A stretch of 64,000 nt of DNA. It comes from Diploptera punctata (taxonomy: Eukaryota > Arthropoda > Insecta > Blattodea > Blaberidae). Numbering within the stretch: position 1 is the first letter of the stretch; every line of letters begins with the position of its first letter. Location of the stretch: contig JASPKZ010001600.1 in NCBI GenBank assembly GCA_030220185.1, positions 1,334,001-1,398,000 on the forward strand, given 5' to 3'. Positions 36,700 to 47,356 of the stretch are shown here, one piece after another. Position numbers and translations under genes: made by a program. The notes beneath the pieces were generated by a model. It worked only from the letters and a program-made list of their open reading frames with translations. It did not search any database and was not told the origin of the DNA.

Positions 36700-37100
36700 T
36701 CTACTACAAGGTTTAGGCTATGCAGCCTGTTCCGGCGAAGTTAAAAGTGGAGTCCATCTTCTGCGTGGTCGGCCAACATCTCTTGTTCCTCTGGGATTAT
36801 ACAGGAAGGTTCTTTTTGGTATTCTTTCGTTGTCCATTCTCATTAAGTGTTCTGTCGATTTCTTATTATTTTCGCTAATTTTATTTTCAATTTTATATAT
36901 ATTTAATTCTTCTCGTATAGTTTCATTCCTTATTCTATCTGCTCTTGTGCATCTTTCACATTACGTAAAAACAGCATTTCCGCAGTCTGTATCCTGCTTT
37001 TATCCCTTGATTTCATTATCCAATTTTCACTTCCATACAACAACAAAGGAACAGCCATTGTTTTATATAATTTAAGTTTTGTATCTTTCCTTGTTTTCCG
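36700..37100 (-). pseudogene. Relic of a second LINE family (family C), RT C-terminus
   Basis: The minus strand, read across frameshifts, gives KLKLYKTMAVPLLLYGSE, then SRDKSRIQTAEMLFLRNV and later GRPRRRWTPLL: the post-YADD segment of a LINE reverse transcriptase, clearly different from family A. Truncated on both sides. Confidence 0.7.
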
Positions 37101-37790
37101 TTAACCGTACATTATATTACTGTGAACTAATACCTCAACGGAAACTTACCATGCATTTTACTAGTATCGATACTGCCCACTACTGTGTTTACACGCAGTT
37201 ATTGCTTGCAATTTCTTGACCGCGACTTCTTATGACAAAGAACCTTGAGAACAGAAGTTAATGGCGATTATGGTATCAAGATCAGTCGCTGTTAAACTAA
37301 TAATTAATTTTGAAGAGTTGTCCCCAACATTTTAATAAACGCAAACTTATAAATACAAGAAACTGAATATATTTTAACGTATTATAAAGTTTCTCATTTG
37401 TTATTAAAAATAAAATATATACATAATTTTAATTTGGAATGTAAAAATATAGACATTTCAATACAGCTAGTAAGATCGTTGGAAGAAAACGCCCCTAATG
37501 ACTAAACTTACTTTCTCGTAAGTAGGCCTGAAAATTTTAGCGTATAATAAAGATAAAGGTAATGTACAATTGAGGGGGGTGTCTGTTGGGTAGGCACTTA
37601 TATATACACATTGTCCTCCTTCCGCTCTTCAGACATAACATTACAACATAAGTTGTATATATCTAATTAAATTATATTTTATATTAAGTATACATGTTAC
37701 AAGTACTACCAACCAGGGTATCCCTACAGAACATTGAATATTTTTAATTACTTTCAGATCTATATATCCTGACTAACTGGGTAAGGACTA
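37101..37790. other. Unassigned AT-rich sequence
   Basis: No recognised repeat or coding signal. Confidence 0.5.
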
Positions 37791-37803
37791 AAAGGTCTGA
37801 ATA

Positions 37804-37975
37804 TTTACTTACTTACTTACTCACTGGCACTATCGAACCCGTAGGATCATGGCCGCACGACATAAACTCTCCATACATCCCTATCCTGAGCTAATGCTTT
37901 TCAATAATTCCCTGTATAATCTATTGCCCTCACCTCATTCTTGGTCTACCAATTGAGCGTTTTCCCTCTGGCTTT
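37804..37975 (-). mobile_element. LINE family A fragment (172 bp) with perfect 13-bp TSD
   Basis: AAAGGTCTGAATA at 37791-37803 is repeated at 37976-37988. The insert is the very 3' end of the LINE with its TTACTTACTTACTTAC tail and an internal deletion of about 25 bp, an extreme 5' truncation. In intron 4 of the cytochrome b5-related gene, antisense. Confidence 0.95.
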
Positions 37976-37988
37976 AAAGGTCTGAATA

Positions 37989-38826
37989 ATCCGGGAAATC
38001 AAGTAAATATAGGCTTAATAAACAGACGAATGAAACCGGTCGTCATCGGGATTAAAGAAAACGAATAATTTAGGAAACTAAGTAAATATACACATTAAAC
38101 CGGCTAATGCGAATTATACACAGTAAAATAAAGTTAACAAACACCTATTATTTTCACAGAGTAAAATACAAGCGTTTAATCATTGTTAGTTCTTACTGTC
38201 CCCTAAAATAATGAATGGATTTATCTCTTATCAATTTGGTATAGAGTTCAGGAATAACACGATAGCCGAGGCACTTCATTAGTAACAGCTTGCGAAGGGT
38301 TAATAATGTGATATTCTCTACAACGACCGTTGAAAAATTACATCTTCTACATCATGGAAGTAGGCCATAGACCTGTTTCAACATCAAGAGACCATATCTC
38401 TCCTTATAGCTATAGAGTGCCTAAAGTAGATTAGTAGGTACTATATTTATTACAACATACAACTCATTATTTATTCCTGACTAAACTTCAAAATGTCAAA
38501 GAAAAAATAGTCACCTAGGAAACACACAGATGAATGAATTTACAAGAAATAAAAATAAAACCTAAATCGATATGAATAAATCGGAGAAATGGCTAAACGT
38601 GGTTCTATTGTACTTCACATAAATTGTTTCATTTAACAAAGTTTGAAAATACAAAGCACAGCGGAGATGGCAAACATTATGAAAACGTCTAAAACGTTTC
38701 AAGGAAGGGTAACATCAATGCACATTTTGTCTATTGTATAGTCCATGAGGGCTAACTTGTCTAGAATATTTTAGAAAGAGAAAGAGAGTACTCGCCATCT
38801 TCTTTCTCACTCATACACATATCTCT
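37989..38826. other. Unassigned AT-rich sequence
   Basis: Nothing recognised. Lies downstream of the minus-strand frame at 38827-39330. Confidence 0.5.
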
Positions 38827-39330
38827 TCACGGTGATAGCGGTAGGGCAGACACTCCCTGTAATGAACATAGGTCAATGATGGCATTCCCTTCTTCTAAAG
38901 ATTCTTCCGGGCAAGTTTCTATGTCATCATTTTCATTTTCATCGTCGTCGGTATCGTCTAAATTTATTTCAAGCCGATCACTAATTTCGTCCATTAAACC
39001 GCCTGCCTGCCAATATGACTCTTCAATCTTTTCAGTGTGTTGCACGCTCTTCTCCAATTTTCTGCAGTCACTTTTAACAGAGCACTCTGAACCAGTCGCC
39101 ACTGACAAAAATTACCTGACACAAACGTGACTGGACGAAAGTGGGGAGAGTGGAGTTTTTCTAGCATTCCTAAGTAGTTTTACAAGGCTAGCCCATTGTG
39201 TTTTGCGAAGGATGGAAGAACAGTTCTCTAGACAAGGATAGCAGAAATCATGCCAACTTAGCCCTCCTCCACTATAGTACAGTGAACTATAATGCTTAGA
39301 AGATCGTGGAAGCTGATACTTGCCAAACAT
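38827..39330 (-). pseudogene. Unidentified coding-like frame (73 + ~95 codons, one in-frame TAA)
   Basis: On the minus strand one frame runs from ATG at 39330 to a TGA at 38827-38829, interrupted only by a TAA at about 39112. The second half looks like real protein: KLEKSVQHTEKIEESYWQAG, an acidic stretch NLDDTDDDENENDDIETC and a C-terminus GVSALPLSP. The first half includes GGLSWHDFCYPCLENC. TTTTTGTCAG next to the TAA could instead be a splice acceptor, making 38827-39103 a terminal exon. I do not recognise the protein. Possibilities: a retrocopy with one stop, an exon of a gene on the opposite strand inside the host intron, or part of a transposon. Confidence 0.4.
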
Positions 39331-39720
39331 GGATCGGTTACCTACAGATGTTCACTATCATCTCTGGCACTGTTAATATTTTACTAAAAGTTCCAGAAGC
39401 TGAATTTAACAACCTCATAGCTGTGATTGAAAACGTACTCCACTTGCTGTAACACAGTATCGAAATCTCTAAACGAAAATACCAGTCACTCTTGCGAGTT
39501 CTTCAGCACTCGTTGAGGCATCCAGCTCTTATTTCCTTTAAATTTCTCTACGTGTTTACTGCATAGACTTGATTTATTAGATCTGGGCTATGTGCGGGCT
39601 ACAAGTTCTTACTTATCATTTGTCCATTGAAAATTAAAACAGTCCTGGCGATACATGGCGGTAACCAATTCAATAGTTGGCGACATTCTAAGGCTCCTCA
39701 ACTGAATTCAATGTATAATA

Positions 39721-39856
39721 CAGCTCGAGACCAAGCTCTGTGTGTTTGCGGGGAGAAGTGTGGGGAGTGGGAGGAGGTACACTTCTATGCTCCTCAAATA
39801 CTAACAGCTGAGTCAGCAAATTCCTTTCAGACACACGGAGGCTGGGTCCCGAGCAG
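39721..39856. mobile_element. 136-bp MITE with TA duplication (copy 1)
   Basis: Begins CAGCTCGAGACC and ends GGTCCCGAGCAG (12-bp inverted ends, 10 matches), between TA at 39719-39720 and TA at 39857-39858. The same 136-bp length occurs at 49518-49653. TA duplication and end structure suggest Tc1/mariner mobilisation. Confidence 0.85.
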
Positions 39857-39881
39857 TACGTATCACTTCTCTCTAATTAAC

Positions 39882-40160
39882 TAACTCACTCGTTCTACCG
39901 AACCCATAGCTTCATGGCCGCGCAGACATAAGCTCTCCATACATCCCTATTCCTCAGCTAATATTTTCCAATCATCCCTAAAATCTACTTCCCTCAAATC
40001 ATGGTTAATGTTATTCTCCCACCTCATTCTTGATCCACCAACTGGGCGTTTTCCTTCTGGTTTTCCTATAAGAAGCTTCAATGTACCTCTTTCATTCCCT
40101 ACTCATGCCACATTTTCTGCCCATTCCAGCCTACGACACTTAAATGTTCTTAGTATTTCT
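39882..40160 (-). mobile_element. LINE family A fragment, old
   Basis: CTCTACCGAACCCATAGCTT, then ATGGCCGCGCAGACATAAGC and the GRPRMRW region, diverged by indels. No tail or TSD visible. Confidence 0.85.
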
Positions 40161-40309
40161 CTCTCACATTCTTCAATAGATATGGAAAACTATAGAGACA
40201 TCATTATTTACTGTGATGAAATATCTATTTAAATTAATATAAATATTGTTTAATTTATGTTTGTATGTTTATTTAATATATCGTTATTTAACTAATGCTA
40301 ATTTTACAG

Positions 40310-40501
40310 AGATTGGAGGATCAGTCATGCATTGAGTCACCATCTTTATCCCAACACGCTACTGGATTTAGAACTCTCGTTGTTTGAACCGCTATTTCAG
40401 TTCTTACCAGACCCGTCTAAATCTTGGTTTGCACGATATGCTCCGTTAGTGTACACGCCGATCGTATACAGTGGATTGTATATGATTAATTTTATAACAA
40501 G
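40310..40501 (+). CDS. Cyt-b5-r: Cytochrome b5-related protein, coding exon 4 (residues 200-263 plus 2 bases)
   Basis: After a 6.5 kb intron the frame resumes with KDWRISHALSHHLYPNT. H206-X3-H210-H211 is the second histidine box (HX3HH) typical of membrane desaturases and hydroxylases. A loop (FLPDPSKSW) and a hydrophobic stretch (residues about 244-262) follow. Acceptor TTTTACAG, donor GTATGT; the exon ends two bases into the Arg264 codon. Confidence 0.94.
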
Positions 40502-41090
40502 GTATGTAAAATTTCTCATATCATGTAATTATTTAAAATATTATATACGCTTTAATTTTATGTATGTAGTTCTAAACCAACAATTCATATAATTTATACT
40601 TTCTAATTTGCTAGATTTATTTAAGTAAGCTCATTTATTTTCTTATGTGCCAGATTTATTTTAAACTCTGAATTAATGTTTATTATTATATATGTAAACT
40701 GGTTTGTCTCTATAGTTTTAGTTACAATACAATTAATTATTTACATTAATTTAGAGTATGGTTAATTTCTAGCGTTACATACAGCTTCGCTATTGAAACT
40801 AGTTGGTTCTTTTAAAGTTTAATTTGGTGATTTGGGTCGTTTATTGACTTCTTATAATAGAGGATTGAGTTTAAATGTAGTATTTTTTAGATGTGTCACT
40901 TTTCTTGCAATAGGACTCTTATTGAATTATTAAAAATGTTTTTCTTCCTTCGAGTTTCACATCTATTATTATTAAACATTTTCTATAGCTTACACTCTTT
41001 GAGTCTTTGTATTGATTCTTCTATAGGATATATAGTTTGGTTTAATGATAGCTGAATTTCTATCTTAATGAGCCTATATTTGGTTTGCAG

Positions 41091-41312
41091 AATGGTTATG
41101 GTATGTAAAGGCTACATCAATTCTTTAACAAAAGAAGATCTAATTCCACTTATTATTCCCGGATCGATGCTACTCTTCTCCAATTGTGGATTGAAGGTTG
41201 CATTACTAATGTGGATATGGGTCATTATGACATCCGGATTTTTCTTCGGTGCCATCAGCCTGAATGGAGCACACCATCATCCTGAAATATTTCATGATGG
41301 CGATGCACCCAG
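41091..41312 (+). CDS. Cyt-b5-r: Cytochrome b5-related protein, coding exon 5 (residues 264-337 plus 2 bases)
   Basis: Encodes MVMVCKGYINSLTKEDL, then a long hydrophobic region (residues about 282-320) that can cross the membrane twice, and the polar, histidine-rich segment NGAHHHPEIFHDGD (residues 323-335) on the side facing the other histidine boxes. The intron before is short (589 bp, AT-rich, no recognised repeat). Acceptor TTTGCAG, donor GTAAGA. It ends two bases into Arg338. Confidence 0.94.
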
Positions 41313-41554
41313 GTAAGAAAATTACTCGGAACCTAAATATATTTTTTTGCAGAATTTGATTTTTCAAATATGACAGGAAATCAGGAAACTGGATTCATTA
41401 GTAACATATAAAGTGATGAATAAACATTTACAAAGTTATATTTAATTAATGTTGGGAAGTAAACATTATGAGGTATAATCATTAAAAATCATCGGAGAAC
41501 ATATTGTTTAAATAACTCACCTCATAGGATTCATGCTTCCATGATATCGCGATT

Positions 41555-41990
41555 TCAAACATAATCATGTTCATCGTCAGCCATAACTCCGACTGTTGAA
41601 ATTCTTCGGCCGTCAACTATTCTATTGTCGCCATCTTCAGTGCTGCTATCTATGGTTGAATTTATGAACTTCGAAATCAATGTAATTTCGTTAGGGATAT
41701 CAAAATTCATTGATCTATTTTTGTTTTTCTGAATGTATATTTTTTCCCAAACTGTCAATTCCAAAGGTTTCTCTACTTGTTTTAAAAGTTTAGCTTCTCT
41801 TCCAATTTTATGATGTTCTAATAAACTATGTGCAGCAATTGCAGATTTTTCAATTTCACAATTTTTAATATTTCTGAAATGTTCTTTTGTCCGAATTTCC
41901 AAATTCCTTTTTGTTTTTCCTATATAAACTTTATTGCAATCTTCACAATTTATTTGATAAATTCCAGATTTCTTACTGTCTGGAACTTTG
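41555..41990 (-). pseudogene. Penelope-like GIY-YIG endonuclease, minus-strand copy
   Basis: Continues downstream of the RT. The frame from 41902 reads MEIRTKEHFRNIKNCEIEKS and runs to VMADDEHDYV; the GIYQINCEDCNKVYIGKT block lies just upstream (about 41910-41970). One A is missing from an A run at about 41994 relative to the other copy, which shifts the frame before the domain. Confidence 0.88.
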
Positions 41991-42219
41991 ACTTTTTATT
42001 GGTACTTAGAAGATTACCCAGACTAAATTTATTTATTGGTGCTAAAAAAATGTGTATTTGTCAAAAATTTTTTGAAATTTCCTATGCATTTCAGGATGGT
42101 AAGTAATTTTCTTGTATTTTTTCTTTCTTTGCAATTTTGTAAAGTAGTATATTCATTAAGTCTTTTATTGTGTTTGAATTTCTTCAACTTATTTATAATT
42201 AATTCTTTATCAAAACCAT

Positions 42220-42905
42220 TTAATCTAGCAGTGTTTTAAGATATGTTTTAAACTCTTTATTGAAATTTTCTTCGTTTAATGGTACATTTGTCAATCTGTA
42301 AATTACGCTATTGAATATTGCATGCTTATGAGCAATGTGATTGAAGCCTGATGATTTAATGTAATTATCTGTATGAGTTCCTTTTCTAAATATATCAAAT
42401 TCATTTTTCAGTGTTTGATCATTCCTAATTATACATAAATCCAAAAAAGGAATTTTGTTTTCTTTTTCTAATTCGACGGTAAACTTTACTGATTCATCCT
42501 GAAGGTTTAATAATTTAAGAGCATCTTCAATATCCTTAGAATTTATTATTGCAAAAATATCATCCACATATCTGTACCAAGTCTTAAACATCCATGGGTA
42601 TGCTTTAGTGATTTGACACTCCAAGTAACTCATGAACAAATCAGCTAAAAATGGTGAAAGCGGATTACCCATTGACAAACCCGAAACCTGTTGGTAAAAT
42701 TTTTCATTATAGGTAAAATAAGAATTACTGACACATAGCTTAGTAAGAGTTATATATTCCTCTAATATTTCATTTTTAATATTTAAAGAACTTAACCATT
42801 TCCTCAAAAAATTTAGCATTTTTTCAACTGGTATACTAGGAAACAATGAAATTACATCAAATGAAACCAATCTGTCATCATGTCCTAGACTCATATTTTC
42901 CAAAA
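42220..42905 (-). pseudogene. Penelope-like reverse transcriptase, 5'-truncated
   Basis: The minus-strand frame contains RLVSFDVISLFPSIPVEKM (RT motif A, catalytic Asp), GLSMGNPLSPFLADLFMSY (motif B) and YRYVDDIFAII (motif C, YVDD), then LDLCIIRN. It starts within the palm domain because the inverted junction near 42905 replaces everything upstream, so the N-terminal fingers are missing. It is intact for about 228 codons up to a TAA at the start of the linker to the endonuclease. Confidence 0.93.
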
Positions 42906-42939
42906 GAAAAAATACAAGAAAATTACTTACCATCCTGAA

Positions 42940-43475
42940 ATGCATAGGAAATTTCAAAACATTTTTGACAAATACAACATTTTTTTGGCACCAATAAATA
43001 CATTTAGTCTGGGTAATCTTCTAAGTACCAATAAAAAAGTCAAAGTTCCAGACAGTAAGAAATCTGGAATTTATCAAATAAATTGTGAAGATTGCAATAA
43101 AGTTTATATAGGAAAAACAAAAAGGAATTTGGAAATTCGGACAAAAGAACATTTCAGAAATATTAAAAATTGTGAAATTGAAAAATCTGCAATTGCTGCA
43201 CATAGTTTATTAGAACATCATAAAATTGGAAGAGAAGCTAAACTTTTAAAACAAGTAGAGAAACCTTTGGAATTGACAGTTTGGGAAAAAATATACATTC
43301 AGAAAAACAAAATAGATCAATGAATTTTGATATCCCTAACGAAATTACATTGATTTCGAAGTTCATAAATTCAACCATAGATAGCAGCACTGAAGATGGC
43401 GACAATAGAATAGTTGACGGCCGAAGAATTTCAACAGTCGGAGTTATGGCTGACGATGAACATGATTATGTTTGA
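42940..43475 (+). pseudogene. Penelope-like GIY-YIG endonuclease, plus-strand copy
   Basis: LLSTNKKVKVPDSKKSG leads into GIYQINCEDCNKVYIGKT: the GIY and YIG motifs with the CxxC pair between them that marks Penelope-type endonucleases. RTKEHF and the AAHSLLEHH histidines follow. A one-base loss in an A run near 43312 shifts the frame in the C-terminal part (KNK then NRSMNFDIPNE), where the minus copy is intact. The last part (43390-43426) overlaps a CTGAAGA ... GGCCGAAG hammerhead-like sequence. Confidence 0.9.
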
Positions 43476-43560
43476 AATCGCGATATCATGGAAGCATGAA
43501 TCCTATGAGGTGAGTTATTAAAACAATATGTTCTCCGATGATTTTTAATTTACAAAGTTA

Positions 43561-44600
43561 CATAACCGAATTTATGATATAATCAAAAATATCTTACCAG
43601 AAATGTTTCTCAAATCGTGGAGAAAGGATACCATGTGCATATTAGTCACTGTACTAATGGAGCCCATATCGAAATTCCTTCATGATTATCATATCATCTT
43701 CTACTACTTCATTTTCTTTTCTTATTTGGCCCTACAGCTCTATATGAGTTTCGTACTCTGACTCAATTACACTTGTTTCTCCTAGTTCACACCATTTATT
43801 TTGTCTTACTTAGCTTCTGACATAATAATTCCCTACATTTTAGTCTTAACTCTAGATCCTTGTAGGTAAATCATACACACACACACACACACACACATAC
43901 ACACAGTTATATATTTTAATTTACTGTATTTTTCAGTTTAAAGATAATTTCCTTAACTTTGAATTATCGAAATAAAAAGTGATAAACTTAATGTATTTTC
44001 ACAAACAGAGAAAACTCATACTATAATGTGACCAATACAGTTTAATATTATTTTATTAAAACGTTGCTACATCCATATACTGAAATAAACCAAAGAGTGT
44101 ATTGGTGGGACATAAATTAAATTAAATTTAATAAGCATATTACAATCAGTGCTTACCTATGAATCTGAAGCTTGGTGTTTTAAACAATGATACAATTGAA
44201 AACCTTGAATGGGAGTTATTATGAAATTAAATTAAATTAAATTAGGGCTGTTAAAATAATTGGAGAATGAAAGTACTTAAATTATTAACCGTGTTCCTTT
44301 AAAAATATGAATTTGTAATCACATTGTAGTTCAAAACCTAAGTCTGAGATTCCTGAGTAAGCATTAGATTTATTAAAGTTTCGTAAATTATAAATTAGTG
44401 ACCCTGAAAATGTAGTGACCCTGAAAAAGTTTACTGCACCATATAAAAATAACTCCCCCCTTGGAAATTAAATTTCATATTTAAATTATTATTAGTTAGA
44501 AAGTTGATTTGTAAAAATTAATTTTTATTTTATCTTTATCTCCATTATTAAACTACTATCTCTATACCCCTTTTTCCCCCATCTATAGATTAAGGTGATC
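43561..44600. other. Unassigned intronic sequence with (CA)n
   Basis: (CA)n at 43878-43905 and several AAATTAAATT runs near 44115 and 44225. No repeat family recognised. Confidence 0.5.
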
Positions 44601-44734
44601 CCTAGTGGGAGTATTTTTAACCAAGCTAATTTAGTTACCATCATTTACCTATAGATGTCAAAGAGTGATAAGTGGTCGGCATATTGCCTTAATGAGACCC
44701 CAGTAAGAAACTGAGACATTACTTGGATGGATAA

Positions 44735-44948
44735 TGGTCAATACGTTTTACACAAAGGCCTCTATTCGGGCTTGCTGTTCTTTTGCGAGCCTGAAAATCT
44801 TCAGCCTCGGGACCCATGGCTAAAAGTCCCGGAGGACTTGTCAATTGGATTTTTCCATCCTAAAAATCCATCTACCCCGGTCGGGTTTGAACTCGCGATC
44901 CTTGGAACTAGAGGCAAGGAACATAACTATTAGCCCACTGCGGCAGAT
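44735..44948 (-). mobile_element. SINE family 2 copy
   Basis: Minus strand: CGCAGTGGGCTAATAGTTAT (A-box-like), GCGAGTTCAAACCCGACCGG (B-box-like), CTTTTAGCCATGGGTCCCGA (body). The leader at 44590-44720 (CTAATTTAGTTACCAT) resembles that of the 51480 copy. Confidence 0.8.
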
Positions 44949-45379
44949 ATTTTTTTTTAATTTATAATATATTGTTTATATTATACGATTATGTCGTATA
45001 AATTTATTGGATAGGCCTATTCATAGTTCGCTTTTTCTTGATGTGTCAACATTTACGAGGTCTTGCTGATTCCTACCTACGGACATTTCCACAAGAAGGA
45101 GTCACAAGACCACGGACACCTCGGCACATCAAAATATAAGTACATGGTGCCACTTCATCCCAGGAGAATAAGCCAACAAAAATTCTGAAACGTCAAGGCT
45201 AAAAAAAAAAACACGACACAATGCTCAATAAACTTAAGTAATATATTGGACCGCAGTGAAATCTTTACAAAACTTTCTTTTATTGTCATTTTTAAATATA
45301 ATGAACATTGTAGATATGTATAAATCATTATTATATTAATAATATCACTATTTCTTAACAATTAAAGAGTAATATTCAT

Positions 45380-45650
45380 AAATACTATATATGCTACATT
45401 CCAATCCATGTGTTGGAAGAGCAGAACCACCACCTTGTGCCCAGACACGCCAAAATTATCTCCGCCCGGCCAGCGAAGCGAAGACTCAATTCGACCCGTG
45501 TGCTCACTTGGCAGCCGAGAGGAATTGACATGCAGGGCCCGTGGCCTGTCCCTTTAGCCTGCTTTAGGGACTTACTATGCCCTCTTGAGGCCATTGATAT
45601 ACAATGTCGACGATTGAGCGATATACCTGCCGCCAGTCGCAACTAGCCGT
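45380..45650. other. GC-rich island of unknown nature
   Basis: About 250 bp markedly GC-richer than its surroundings, open in more than one frame on both strands, with no protein I recognise. Could be an uncatalogued repeat. Confidence 0.4.
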
Positions 45651-45934
45651 AGATTAGGAAGGACATTCTAATTTCTTGTGTCGATTATTTAAATTTAGCA
45701 GACCGCAGTGAAAACGAAAACATACATAACTGTTATTATTAGGTATTCTTCTTATTATTACTTATTTGTAGGATTTTCAGCCTGTTTATTTCCCAAATCA
45801 CTCCGCGGACGAAGACGTATTGGATGTGCAGCCACCGTCTATCCATCTCACATCCAAGATAATTAATTAAAAATCAAATTATTAATTAAAATTGAAATTC
45901 ATTTATTCAAATAATAGGAATACTCTATATTCAA

Positions 45935-46632
45935 ATTTGAAGAGAAAAATTTTCGCCTAGACCGGGACTCGAACCCGGGACCCATGGCTTTCCGGGCCAA
46001 GTGCTCTACCAACTGAGCTACCGAGGCGAGTTACGATCTAGACGCAAATTTTTCTCTTATATACGTTGTAATTCCCTATCGCCAAATGCTTTTGAAACCA
46101 TTGTTTCTATCTTTGCAAATGGCGGCTTCTTAGTTAAGAAGACATTTATTGGAAATTTAACATTACTTTAAAAGCCAGTAAGGCCTCTAATGATGTTTTT
46201 TTTTTTATTATTAATTTAACATTTCTCAATGAAAGATAAATTAAATTTGAAGGGAAAAATTTTTCTCTTCAAATTTAATTTATCTTTCATTGAGAAATGT
46301 TAAATTAATAATAAAAAAAACATCATTAGAGGCCTTACTGGCTTTTAAAGTAATGTTAAATTTCCAATAAATGTCTTCTTAACTAAGAAGCCGCCATTTG
46401 CAAAGATAGAAACAATGGTTTCAAAAGCATTTGGCGATAGGGAATTACAACGTATATAAGAGAAAAATTTGCGTCTAGATCGTAACTCGCCTCGGTAGCT
46501 CAGTTGGTAGAGCACTTGGCCCGGAAAGCCAAGGGTCCCGGGTTCGAGTCCCGGTCTAGGCGAAAATTTTTCTCTTCAAATTTAATTTATCTTTCATTGA
46601 GAAATGTTAAATTAATAATAAAAAAAACATCA
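45935..46632. mobile_element. Near-perfect palindrome of tRNA-like SINE units, 13-bp TSD
   Basis: ACTCTATATTCAA at 45922-45934 is repeated at 46633-46645. The insert is a palindrome about the axis near 46260 (arms 45937-46259 and 46260-46581) followed by a direct repeat of the arm tail (46582-46632). Each arm carries a tRNA-like block: 45957-46029 on the minus strand and 46489-46561 on the plus strand, both starting GCCTCGGTAGCTCAGTTGGT with an exact B box GGTTCGAGTCC. The acceptor stem has a mismatch and the anticodon loop lacks the usual T33, so these are tRNA-derived, not obvious tRNA genes. The arms differ at only a few bases. Confidence 0.93.
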
Positions 46633-46694
46633 ACTCTATATTCAATTCATATTATTTTAAAATGTTAATGAAATATTTATTTACGTATTTACAG

Positions 46695-46992
46695 GGTTGA
46701 CAAAGACTGGGGACTGTCACAACTGGACACCGTGAGGGACAGGCCTGCCATATGCAAAAATCTACTACTGGCTCTAATAAATTTTGGTCATCATGGCCTG
46801 CATCACATGTTTCCTACTGTAGACCACAGCATTCTTCCACAACTATATCCTGTGTTTAGGAAAACTTGTGAGGAATTCAACGTTCACTTCCCGCCATTCA
46901 CAGTTCTAGAAGGTTACAAAGGACAATTTCTGCAGCTTATTAGGAATGAACCTAATCCCATTCCTCCAGGAGAAACAGCCAAGAACAATTAG
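46695..46992 (+). CDS. Cyt-b5-r: Cytochrome b5-related protein, coding exon 6 with stop (residues 338-436)
   Basis: Last coding exon, after a 5.4 kb intron holding a Penelope-like inverted dimer and a SINE palindrome. It starts RVDKDWGLSQLDTVRDR and carries the third histidine box in FGHHGLHHMFPTVD: H371-X2-H374-H375. The C-terminus (ending ETAKNN) is hydrophilic with no ER retrieval signal that I recognise. Stop TAG at 46990-46992. Acceptor TTTACAG. The complete frame has no stop or frameshift across all five internal junctions, so the gene looks intact and under selection despite the heavy intronic repeat load. Confidence 0.95.
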
Positions 46993-47356
46993 GACTAATA
47001 TTCTGGATTGGATAAAATGGAGAAAACATAATGATTTAGATTTCCTGTTACACATTTATGAAGGTTGTAAGGGAACCTGATAATAATGATTTGATATGGA
47101 ATCCGCGTCCGAGGGGAATCCGCCACTGCCAATTAAAGTACATAGCTAATATCCAGTACTGATCATTTGATTTGTATATAGTTATATTTTCGAAAGTTAA
47201 ATTAGGGTAAATTATTTCAGTTAGAGTTTTAAGTTTAAGACTGATATAATTGTGTAAATTTATATTTGTATTATGTAAAACTGAAATAATGTTTATGCAA
47301 CATATATGCCTCCGACATAGTGCACAGTGCATGAATAAAAATTCTGAAAATTTTGT
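46993..47356 (+). terminator. Cyt-b5-r: 3' UTR with poly(A) signal AATAAA at 47334-47339
   Basis: About 340 bases of AT-rich sequence follow the stop codon. AATAAA at 47334-47339 is followed within 15 bases by a GT/T-rich stretch (TTTTGTGTTT, 47352-47361), the usual arrangement for cleavage and polyadenylation. No earlier AATAAA in good context is seen after the stop. The exact cleavage site cannot be read from the sequence. Confidence 0.7.

Larger units (their letters stand above)
41439..43547. mobile_element. Penelope-like element, head-to-head inverted dimer, 13-bp TSD
   Basis: ATTTACAAAGTTA at 41426-41438 is repeated at 43548-43560. Between them a minus-strand copy (RT followed by GIY-YIG, 42905 down to 41439) meets a plus-strand copy (GIY-YIG only, about 42903-43547) head to head. 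The shared sequence makes inverted arms of about 620 bp. Penelope-like elements are known for 5' truncation and partial or inverted duplications. The two copies carry different single-base lesions. Lies in the last intron of the host gene. Confidence 0.93.

Noticed and set aside
45410..45646. Gene in the GC-rich segment at the last intron
   Set aside because: Both strands are open over the same bases, with no splice context or known motif; kept only as a low-interest finding.
45957..46561. Two functional tRNA genes (starting GCCTCGGTAGCTCAG)
   Set aside because: The acceptor stem is mismatched, the anticodon loop lacks T33, and both copies lie in a transposed palindrome with a TSD; a tRNA-derived SINE fits better.
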